This document shows, one piece after another, positions 1-6,739 of a stretch of DNA of 6,739 nt; the stretch's first letter is position 1, and the number at the start of each line of letters is the position of its first letter. The stretch covers positions 1-6,739 of the forward strand of contig CAYLSO010000129.1 in NCBI GenBank assembly GCA_964386525.1, written 5' to 3'. Made by a program: the position numbers and the translations under genes. The stretch comes from CAYLSO01 sp964386525 (lineage in GTDB: Bacteria > Eisenbacteria > RBG-16-71-46 > DASYSL01). A model generated the notes under the pieces. It saw only the letters and a program-made list of their open reading frames with translations, was not told the DNA's origin and made no database searches.

Positions 1-1
1 G

Positions 2-1252
2 GTCCGCTGGCGCGAGTTCCTGGAGCAGGCGAACATCCGCGGCCTCGACCGCGTCGTCGTCGGGCAGCCGGAGTTCTTCCGCCAGGTCGAGAAGTCGCTG
101 CGCACACACTCGCTCGAGGAGTGGAAGACCTACCTCCGCTGGCACCTCGTGGACACGTTCGCCGACCAGGCGGGCGGGGAGTTCGACAAGCAGAACTTCC
201 ATTTCTTCGGCACCATCCTCAACGGCACCCCCGAGCAGCGCCCGCGCTGGAAGCGCATGCTCGACGCCGAGGAGAACTACCTCGGGGACGCGCTCGGCCA
301 GCTCTACGTCGAGGAGTATTTCTCGCCCCGCACCAAGGAGCGCTACGAGAAGCTCACCGAGGACATCTTCGCGGCCTTCCGCGAGCGCATCCGGACCCTC
401 GACTGGATGAGCGAGCCCACCAAGCAGCGCGCCCTGCGCAAGCTCGGCGCCGTCACCAAGAAGGTGGGATACCCGACGCGCTGGCGTGATTACTCCAGCT
501 TCGCGGTTGACCGCCAGTCGTTCCTCGGGAACTGCCTGCGGGGCAACGTGTGGCTCAGTGAGTTCTACATCGCCAAGCTGCACAAGCCGGTGGACCGCAC
601 CGAATGGGAGATGACGCCGCAGACGTACAATGCCTACTACAACCCCTCCAACAACGAGATCGTGCTCCCCGCCGCGATCTTCATCCTGCCCGGGATCGCG
701 GATTCCCTGGTCGACGACGCCATCGTCTACTCCTACGCCGGCGGCACGACGATCGGCCACGAGATCATCCACGGCTTCGACGACGAAGGCCGCCAGTTCG
801 ACGAGAAGGGGAACCTCGAGAACTGGTGGACGCCGGCCGACGAGAAGGAGTTCAGCCGCCGCGCGGCGATGATCGTCCGCCAGTTCGACGAGTACGTCGT
901 CGTGGACAGCCTGCACGTCAACGGCAAGGCGACCCAGGGCGAGAACATCGCCGACCTGGCCGGCATGCTGCTCGGCTGGGACGCCTTCACCAAGACCGAG
1001 CAGTACAAGGCCGGCAAGCCGCTCGGCGGGCTGACGCCCGCGCAGCGCTACTTCGTCGGCTGGTCGCTGGGATGGATGAACCAGTTGCGGCCCGAGAACC
1101 TCGCGGTCCGCGTCAAGACCGACGTGCACGCGCCGAGCTTCCTGCGCGTCACGGGCCCGGTCTCGAACCTGCCGCAGTTCTACGAGGCCTACGGGGTGCA
1201 GCCCGGCGACAAGCTGTATCGCGCGGACTCGGTGCGGGTGCAGATCTGGTAG
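2..1252 (+). CDS. M13 family zinc metallopeptidase (neprilysin/PepO-like), 5' truncated by window edge
   Basis: The reading frame is open from base 2, so the window starts inside the gene. The 416 visible residues are its C-terminal part; M13 enzymes are usually about 650-700 residues, so roughly 250 are missing. Family enzymes are zinc endopeptidases that cut oligopeptides, normally as exported or membrane-anchored proteins. Numbering visible residues from base 2, the zinc/catalytic motif HEIIH is at 253-257 (bases 758-772), followed by GFDDEGRQFD. The third zinc ligand and its partner are in ENIAD at 314-318 (bases 941-955). The substrate-binding NAYYNP begins at 210 (base 629). DVHAP His376 and FLRV Arg382 match the neprilysin His711/Arg717 pair with the same six-residue spacing. 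The C-terminus ends in VQIW, a typical M13 ending. All key residues are present, so the enzyme is probably active. The GTG at 149 is an internal Val, not the start. The signal peptide, if any, lies outside the window. The gene converges on the GAF-GGDEF gene, stop to stop, across 13 nt. Confidence 0.95.
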   Translation, partial: VRWREFLEQANIRGLDRVVVGQPEFFRQVEKSLRTHSLEEWKTYLRWHLVDTFADQAGGEFDKQNFHFFGTILNGTPEQRPRWKRMLDAEENYLGDALGQLYVEEYFSPRTKERYEKLTEDIFAAFRERIRTLDWMSEPTKQRALRKLGAVTKKVGYPTRWRDYSSFAVDRQSFLGNCLRGNVWLSEFYIAKLHKPVDRTEWEMTPQTYNAYYNPSNNEIVLPAAIFILPGIADSLVDDAIVYSYAGGTTIGHEIIHGFDDEGRQFDEKGNLENWWTPADEKEFSRRAAMIVRQFDEYVVVDSLHVNGKATQGENIADLAGMLLGWDAFTKTEQYKAGKPLGGLTPAQRYFVGWSLGWMNQLRPENLAVRVKTDVHAPSFLRVTGPVSNLPQFYEAYGVQPGDKLYRADSVRVQIW

Positions 1253-1265
1253 GGGGGCAGGCCCC

Positions 1266-2279
1266 TCAGGCCGCCTTGCGGCCGAGGATGACCACGCGGT
1301 TGCTGCCCGTCCGCATAGCCTCCTTGAGCGCCCGCTCCGCCGCCGCGGTGAGGGTTTTCACGTCGACCCCGGCCTGGGGGAACGACGCCACTCCGAGGCT
1401 CACGGTGACGGCCCCGGCGGGGGCGACCGTGAAGGCGTGCTGCTCGACGACGGCGCGCACGCGCTCGGCCGCCTCCAGCGCGCCGTCGCCGTCGGTCTGC
1501 GGCAGGACGAGGAGGAAGGCGTCGGGCTCGTACCTGCCCAGGACGTCGAACGACCTCACCTGCTGGGCCAGCACGGAGGCCAGCTCCTTGAGGAGCAGGT
1601 TCGCTTTCAGGGAGCCGCGCTCGTCGGCGTGCGCCTTGAACTTGTCGACGTCGATCAGGACGATCGACAGCTCCTGGCCGAAACGGCCCGCGCGCTGGAT
1701 CTCCCGGCGCAGCGCGGTATCGAGGAAGCGCTGGTTGTAGACCTCCGTGAGGTCGTCTTTCACGGCCAGCTTCTCCGTGCCGCTCGCGAGCCGGAGATTC
1801 TCGAGGGCCGTGCTGAGCCACGCGCCGAGCAGGAGCATGGCCCGGGAATCGTTCGCGGTGTACCGGGCGCGGCCGCGCCTCCGGTAGACGGCGATGTAGG
1901 CCGGCGCCGGATCGCGCTGGTGCAGGGGCGTGAAGAGCACCGGGCCGGCCTCCACGCCCGGGCAGGAGTCCCCGCCCGCGATGCGCGGCTCGTCCGACAG
2001 CTCGGGCAGCGCGAGCGGCTGGCAGCTGCGGGTGAAGCAGCGGGTCACCTCGCTGCCTTCGTTCGGCGGCGGGAGCTTCGCCGGCACGGTGCTTCCGGCA
2101 TGGAGCACCAGGCGTTCGCCGCGCCGGCTGGCCGAGGTCACGACCAGCGTCGCCCCGTCGGCGTCGGTAAGCTGGAGCGCCATGCGCAGCGCGCGGGCGT
2201 GCAATTCGGCCCGCGTCCGTCGCTCGGCGGGGTTCCCCAGTTCGAGGATCGATTCGAGGATGTTCTCTTGCGAACCCAT
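1266..2279 (-). CDS. GAF domain protein with degenerate GGDEF domain, candidate c-di-GMP receptor
   Basis: This is a 337-residue cytoplasmic-type protein with no signal peptide or membrane segment. Residues about 20-165 look like a GAF sensor domain. Residues about 172-335 are a GGDEF domain, opening with DDLTEVYNQRF and retaining IDVDKFK (D210, D212). The active site is decayed. The GGDEF motif reads EPDAF at 251-255. The guanine-contact Asn of FKxxND is Ala218 and the GD pair is A226-N227. The late AD...ALYxAK block reads AE...ALKEAM. Diguanylate cyclase activity is therefore unlikely. By contrast RSFD at 242-245 sits exactly five residues before the motif, the register of the I-site RxxD that binds c-di-GMP. 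By family analogy with degenerate GGDEF receptors such as PelD and PopA, I infer a signal-binding role. The ligand of the GAF domain is unknown. The start was chosen at 2279 because a GGGAGG lies 8 nt upstream; an in-frame ATG 12 codons earlier lacks this support. A sigma-54-type promoter lies upstream at 2334-2349. Confidence 0.9.
   Translation of the reverse strand: MGSQENILESILELGNPAERRTRAELHARALRMALQLTDADGATLVVTSASRRGERLVLHAGSTVPAKLPPPNEGSEVTRCFTRSCQPLALPELSDEPRIAGGDSCPGVEAGPVLFTPLHQRDPAPAYIAVYRRRGRARYTANDSRAMLLLGAWLSTALENLRLASGTEKLAVKDDLTEVYNQRFLDTALRREIQRAGRFGQELSIVLIDVDKFKAHADERGSLKANLLLKELASVLAQQVRSFDVLGRYEPDAFLLVLPQTDGDGALEAAERVRAVVEQHAFTVAPAGAVTVSLGVASFPQAGVDVKTLTAAAERALKEAMRTGSNRVVILGRKAA
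1269..1283. terminator. Possible hairpin between convergent genes, no U-tract
   Basis: There is a perfect 6-bp inverted repeat, GGCCGC-CTT-GCGGCC, 16 nt beyond the M13 stop. It overlaps the last codons of the opposing GAF-GGDEF gene. It could slow or stop transcripts from either side in this 13-nt convergent gap. No T-run follows on either strand and such GC-rich repeats arise by chance, so this is a weak call. Confidence 0.25.
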
Positions 2280-2287
2280 GGAGCGAG

Positions 2288-2293
2288 CCTCCC
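2288..2293 (-). promoter_or_regulatory. RBS that sets the GAF-GGDEF start
   Basis: On the minus strand GGGAGG lies 8 nt before the ATG at 2279-2277. It favours the 337-residue product over the 349-residue frame beginning at 2315, whose extra N-terminal residues (MCPVRQEREARS) look like translated leader. Confidence 0.75.
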
Positions 2294-2333
2294 GTTCTTG
2301 CCGTACTGGGCACACACGTCCTTAGTATCTGCA

Positions 2334-2349
2334 AGCAACCCGTGTGCCA
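2334..2349 (-). promoter_or_regulatory. Sigma-54 (RpoN) type -24/-12 promoter for the GAF-GGDEF gene
   Basis: Read on the minus strand, TGGCAC (2349-2344), five bases ACGGG and TTGCT (2338-2334) match the core consensus TGGCAC-N5-TTGCW at every core base, preceded by the preferred C. The GG and GC elements are the required 12 bp apart. The predicted start is near base 2323 (an A on the minus strand), leaving about 44 nt of leader before the ATG at 2279, which contains the RBS. Sigma-54 promoters need an ATP-dependent enhancer-binding activator; none is encoded here. A weaker sigma-70-like GATACT (2329-2324) overlaps the predicted start but has no matching -35. Confidence 0.7.
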
Positions 2350-2481
2350 GACGCTCAGAGGCCCATTCCGCGGGCCGGCGGCCACCGCGGCGCAGGCAAA
2401 CCGGGCGATTCCTGCCCGACCCCGGCCAGATCCCTGGTCTTCCCGGGCTCTGCCGGCGGAGCCGGTCGTGCGGCGTCGCGC

Positions 2482-2509
2482 GTGCGCAGTGCGCGCCGCG
2501 GGGGTGCGC
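2482..2509. repeat. GTGCGC direct-repeat cluster with 5-1-5 dyad, possible regulator site
   Basis: GTGCGC occurs at 2482, 2489 and 2504. The first two copies form a perfect dyad, GCGCA-G-TGCGC (2484-2494). The cluster lies about 165 nt upstream of the predicted sigma-54 start, a usual distance for an enhancer-binding site, and about 80 nt upstream of the S9 peptidase start. Chance occurrence in GC-rich DNA is a real alternative. Confidence 0.2.
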
Positions 2510-2560
2510 CGGGGGCGCGACTCGCGCTAGGATGCGCGCGAGCGTCCCCTTCATCCGGTC

Positions 2561-2565
2561 GGAGG
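2561..2565 (+). promoter_or_regulatory. RBS of the S9 peptidase gene
   Basis: GGAGG lies 7 nt before the ATG at 2573. The same frame is closed by a TAG at 2528 and has no other start between, so this fixes the N-terminus. Confidence 0.8.
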
Positions 2566-2572
2566 ATCACCC

Positions 2573-4621
<2,049 letters not shown>

Positions 4622-4683
4622 GGCGCGGCGGCGGGCGTCCGAACCGGGACCACGTTTCTGGCCTACCGCGCTCCCCACGGGCG

Positions 4684-4692
4684 TGCTAGACT
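4684..4692 (+). promoter_or_regulatory. Weak extended -10-like promoter element
   Basis: TGCTAGACT has the TGn extension and a 4/6 match to TATAAT. It lies 71 nt before the ATG of the Cys-rich secreted protein. No -35 is recognisable at 16-18 nt spacing. It may give that gene its own transcription; readthrough from the S9 gene is the alternative, as I see no terminator in 4622-4763. Confidence 0.25.
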
Positions 4693-4751
4693 ACCGGCCC
4701 TCATCGGGGGAGTGGCCGCGCTGTCCCTGGGCCGCAAGTATCCTAACTTTC

Positions 4752-4757
4752 GGGAGG
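4752..4757 (+). promoter_or_regulatory. RBS that sets the start of the Cys-rich secreted protein
   Basis: GGGAGG lies 6 nt before the ATG at 4764. It selects the start that puts a classic signal peptide at the N-terminus, 27 codons inside the longer frame that opens with GTG at 4683. Confidence 0.8.
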
Positions 4758-4763
4758 AATGAG

Positions 4764-5342
4764 ATGAAACGTTTGGCTATCGCTTTGGTGCTGTCCGTCT
4801 GGCTGCTGCCGGCAGGGTCCGCGAGCGCCGCGCCGGCTGCCCCGAGCGTCAAGAGTGTCCTGAGAACGATGGGCATCGCCGTCCCGGCGCCGCCGGAGTG
4901 GGACGGGGTCTGGGAAGTGGCAGACTCTATCTACACTTGCCTCGGGGTGTTGACCGGGACATCGCTGGCGACGAAGGACACGCTCTGCACGGGGCAGAGC
5001 ACCTACGACCCGCCGCCCGGCATGCAGGTGACCTTCTCCTGCGACGGGACGGCCACCGCCACCGAATTCCATGTGACCTGCTCGGGAAGTGTGGAAGTCG
5101 TGCCCGATTGCCAGATGACGATCGACATCCGCATTGACGGGACGCGGACCGCCGATACGTACTTCTCCGTCGCGACCGTCAACACGAGCTACTCGGGCAC
5201 GGGCCTCGGTTGCGACTTGATCCCGAGCACCTGCAGTCAGATCAACTCGCACGGCACCCGCACCGGCCCGGCTCCCGTGGACTACTGCGCCACGCCGGCG
5301 CGGCCCTCCAGCTGGGGTGAGATCAAAGCGCATTACCGGTAG
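4764..5342 (+). CDS. Sec-exported Cys-rich protein of unknown function (192 aa)
   Basis: I do not recognise a family. The N-terminus is a textbook signal peptide: MKR, a hydrophobic core from L4 to L15, and the AXA site A20-S21-A22, with cleavage expected before A23. There is no lipobox Cys, so the product is probably soluble in the periplasm or secreted. The mature part has eight cysteines (59, 75, 93, 106, 116, 150, 157, 175), an even number compatible with four disulfides. It is rich in Thr, Ser and Gly, with alternating stretches such as QVTFSCDGTAT, EFHVTCSGSVEV and QMTIDIRIDGT that suggest a small beta-rich fold. No catalytic motif is evident. The start is set by GGGAGG 6 nt upstream. 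Codon use looks less GC-biased than in the flanking genes, which may mean lower expression or a different history. A strong hairpin follows 12 nt after the stop. Confidence 0.85.
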   Translation: MKRLAIALVLSVWLLPAGSASAAPAAPSVKSVLRTMGIAVPAPPEWDGVWEVADSIYTCLGVLTGTSLATKDTLCTGQSTYDPPPGMQVTFSCDGTATATEFHVTCSGSVEVVPDCQMTIDIRIDGTRTADTYFSVATVNTSYSGTGLGCDLIPSTCSQINSHGTRTGPAPVDYCATPARPSSWGEIKAHYR

Positions 5343-5354
5343 GCGACTCTCCGG

Positions 5355-5381
5355 GGCGGCGGGCCTGACTTGCCCGCCGCC
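5355..5381 (+). terminator. Strong GC hairpin after the Cys-rich protein gene
   Basis: GGCGGCGGGC (5355-5364) and GCCCGCCGCC (5372-5381) form a perfect 10-bp stem with a 7-nt loop, CTGACTT. It begins 12 nt after the stop at 5342. No T-run follows, so it is not a canonical intrinsic terminator. It could still terminate, pause or protect the 3' end, and would separate this transcript from the permease gene. Confidence 0.55.
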
Positions 5382-5443
5382 ACCGCGGCGTGGTACACGG
5401 GGGCGGTCGACGGACCCGAAGTCCCACCCCGGTGGCTGACCGC

Positions 5444-6730
5444 ATGCCCGACGCCCGAGCCCGTACGCGCGATCCCTGGACCTGGATCCCCACCCTCTAC
5501 CTGGCCGAGGGGCTGCCCTACGTCGTCGTGATGACCGTCTCGGTCATCATGTACAAGGGCTTCGGCATCTCGAACACGGAGATCGCGCTCTACACCAGCT
5601 GGCTCTACCTGCCCTGGGTGGTGAAGCCCCTGTGGTCGCCGGTGGTGGACATCCTGGGCACGCGCCGGGGCTGGATCTGGGCGATGCAGCTGCTCATCGG
5701 CGGCGCTCTGGCGGGCGTGGCCCTGACGGTTCCCCTGCCGCACTTCTTCCAGTGGACGCTCGCCGGCTTCTGGCTGCTGGCGTTCAATTCCGCCACCCAC
5801 GACATCGCCGCCGACGGCTTCTACATGCTAGCGACGACCGAGAAGCAGCAGGCCTTCTTCGTCGGCGTGCGCACCATGTTCTACCGCGTCGCCACCATCG
5901 CGGGGCAGGGGCTGCTGGTGATGCTGGCCGGCACGATCCAGAGCCGCACCGGCGACCTCCGTCTCGCCTGGTCCGTGGCGATGGGCGGGTTGGCCATCCT
6001 GTTCCTGGGCTTCGGGCTCTGGCACCGCTGCGTGCTGCCGCGGCCGGCGGCCGACCGGATGGGCGGGGCCCACGAGATCCCGCATTTCGTCACGGAGTTC
6101 CTCCGCACCTTCAGGTCGTTCTTCCGCAAGCCGCGTATCGCCGTCCTGCTGCTCTTCCTGCTCCTCTACCGCTTCGGCGAAGCGCAGCTCGTCAAGATGG
6201 TGGCGCCGTTCCTGCTCGACGCGCGGGCGCAGGGCGGGCTGGGCTTGACCACCACGCAGGTCGGCTTCGTCTACGGCACGGTGGGCATCATCGCGTTGAC
6301 CGCGGGCGGCATCCTCGGCGGGTGGGTGATGGCGCGCCATGGGCTCCGGGCGTGGCTGTGGCCGATGCTGCTGGCCATCCACCTGCCGGACGCGATCTTC
6401 ATCTACCTGGCGTACGCCCAGCCGATCAGCCTGCCGCTCATCCAGATCGGGGTGGCCGTCGAGCAGTTCGGGTACGGCTTCGGCTTCACGGCCTACGTGA
6501 TGTACATGATCTACATCGCCCGCGGCGAGCATCAGACCGCCCACTACGCGATCTGCACCGGCTTCATGGCGCTGGGCATGATGCTCCCCGGGATGTGGAG
6601 CGGCTGGTTGCAGGATCTCATCGGCTACCGGCACTTCTTCGTCTGGGTGATCCTCGCGACGGTGCCGAGCTTCCTCGTAGTACTGTGGATCCCGCTCGAG
6701 GCGGGCTTCGGGAAGAAAGCGGCGCCCTGA
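5444..6730 (+). CDS. MFS transporter, AmpG-like permease
   Basis: This 428-residue inner-membrane protein has about twelve hydrophobic segments, near residues 12-35, 45-65, 78-97, 103-125, 145-165, 175-195, 232-255, 272-295, 301-325, 327-350, 365-388 and 396-417. That is the normal MFS arrangement, with the central basic loop at about 196-231. The opening region (LYLAEGLPY, ISNTEIALYTSWLYLPW, KPLWSPVVDILGTRRGW) resembles the MFS group often annotated AmpG-like. Characterised AmpG imports anhydro-muropeptides; that substrate is inferred here and a sugar or peptide is equally possible. Polar residues inside predicted membrane segments (H119-D120, R243, E246) may contact substrate or protons. 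The start is uncertain. ATG 5444 is preferred, with a weak GGTGG 8 nt upstream. In-frame GTG codons at 5390 and 5432 would add 18 or 4 residues without a good RBS, and 5390 abuts the hairpin. It ends nine bases before the window edge. Confidence 0.88.
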   Translation: MPDARARTRDPWTWIPTLYLAEGLPYVVVMTVSVIMYKGFGISNTEIALYTSWLYLPWVVKPLWSPVVDILGTRRGWIWAMQLLIGGALAGVALTVPLPHFFQWTLAGFWLLAFNSATHDIAADGFYMLATTEKQQAFFVGVRTMFYRVATIAGQGLLVMLAGTIQSRTGDLRLAWSVAMGGLAILFLGFGLWHRCVLPRPAADRMGGAHEIPHFVTEFLRTFRSFFRKPRIAVLLLFLLLYRFGEAQLVKMVAPFLLDARAQGGLGLTTTQVGFVYGTVGIIALTAGGILGGWVMARHGLRAWLWPMLLAIHLPDAIFIYLAYAQPISLPLIQIGVAVEQFGYGFGFTAYVMYMIYIARGEHQTAHYAICTGFMALGMMLPGMWSGWLQDLIGYRHFFVWVILATVPSFLVVLWIPLEAGFGKKAAP

Positions 6731-6739
6731 GGCGGGGGC

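Larger units (their letters stand above)
2280..2572. other. Divergent intergenic control region (293 nt)
   Basis: It separates the GAF-GGDEF gene (-) from the S9 peptidase gene (+) and must hold both promoters. The left part carries the sigma-54-type promoter and RBS for the minus gene. The right part carries the GGAGG RBS (2561-2565) and a weak -10-like TAGGAT (2528-2533) with no recognisable -35. Between them it is very GC-rich, with two CCGCGG palindromes (2368-2373, 2385-2390) and a GTGCGC repeat cluster (2482-2509). I see no convincing small gene, tRNA or riboswitch here. Confidence 0.6.

Noticed and set aside
604..1740. A 378-codon plus-strand frame across the M13 end and the GAF-GGDEF gene
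   Set aside because: It is an Arg-rich shadow of the M13 frame and runs through a convergent gene boundary.
2324..2329. Sigma-70 -10-like GATACT on the minus strand upstream of the GAF-GGDEF gene
   Set aside because: No acceptable -35 at 16-18 nt, and it overlaps the predicted start of the much stronger sigma-54 site.
1189..2385. A 398-codon minus-strand frame overlapping the GAF-GGDEF gene
   Set aside because: It is in another frame of the same strand, Arg/Pro/Ala-rich and without motifs; the 1266-2279 frame has recognisable GAF and GGDEF domains and an RBS.
2528..2533. TAGGAT as a -10 box of the S9 peptidase gene
   Set aside because: Only a 4/6 match, no TGn extension and no -35-like sequence 17 nt upstream; mentioned in the intergenic entry only.
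5390..5443. An 18-residue N-terminal extension of the permease from GTG 5390
   Set aside because: No RBS, it begins just after the hairpin, and the extension (MVHGGGRRTRSPTPVADR) looks like translated leader.
5828..6634. A 268-codon minus-strand frame inside the permease gene
   Set aside because: It is rich in His, Arg, Glu, Asp and Gln, the expected complement of hydrophobic membrane codons; the sense strand encodes a clear 12-TM protein.

Overview
This is a high-G+C bacterial chromosomal segment. By eye it is about two-thirds G+C or more, with strong G/C preference at third codon positions, which keeps many antisense frames open. The gene content suggests an uncultured or environmental Gram-negative bacterium from a GC-rich lineage such as Myxococcota, Acidobacteriota, Gemmatimonadota or an Eisenbacteria-like group. 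It comprises an exported M13 zinc peptidase, an S9 propeller peptidase, a GAF-GGDEF protein behind a sigma-54-type promoter, a Cys-rich Sec-exported protein and an AmpG-like MFS permease. I cannot place it more precisely without a search. I see no mobile element, CRISPR array, tRNA or rRNA.

Layout, left to right: (1) 2-1252 (+), the C-terminal 416 residues of an M13 (neprilysin/PepO-type) metallopeptidase, cut by the window edge, with all zinc-site residues present. (2) 1266-2279 (-), convergent with gene 1 and only 13 nt from it, a GAF-GGDEF protein. Its GGDEF motif has decayed to EPDAF and other substrate residues are lost, but the RxxD inhibitory-site motif is in exact register. (3) 2280-2572, a divergent control region. 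On the minus strand it holds a near-perfect sigma-54 promoter for the GAF-GGDEF gene, and on the plus strand the RBS of the next gene. (4) 2573-4621 (+), an S9 (DPP5/acylaminoacyl-peptidase-like) serine peptidase with an intact Ser/Asp/His triad. (5) 4764-5342 (+), a 192-residue secreted protein of unknown function with eight cysteines, followed by a strong hairpin. (6) 5444-6730 (+), a 12-TM MFS permease resembling the AmpG-like group.

How they may work together: the two peptidases probably degrade proteins and peptides outside the cytoplasm or in the periplasm, and the permease would import a small solute, possibly a cell-wall fragment. These are plausible nutrient-scavenging neighbours, not a demonstrated operon. 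The GAF-GGDEF gene is a separately controlled regulatory unit. The most notable signal is the pairing of a catalytically decayed, I-site-preserving GGDEF protein (a candidate c-di-GMP receptor) with a sigma-54 promoter. I found no clear evidence of a wholly new multi-gene system.
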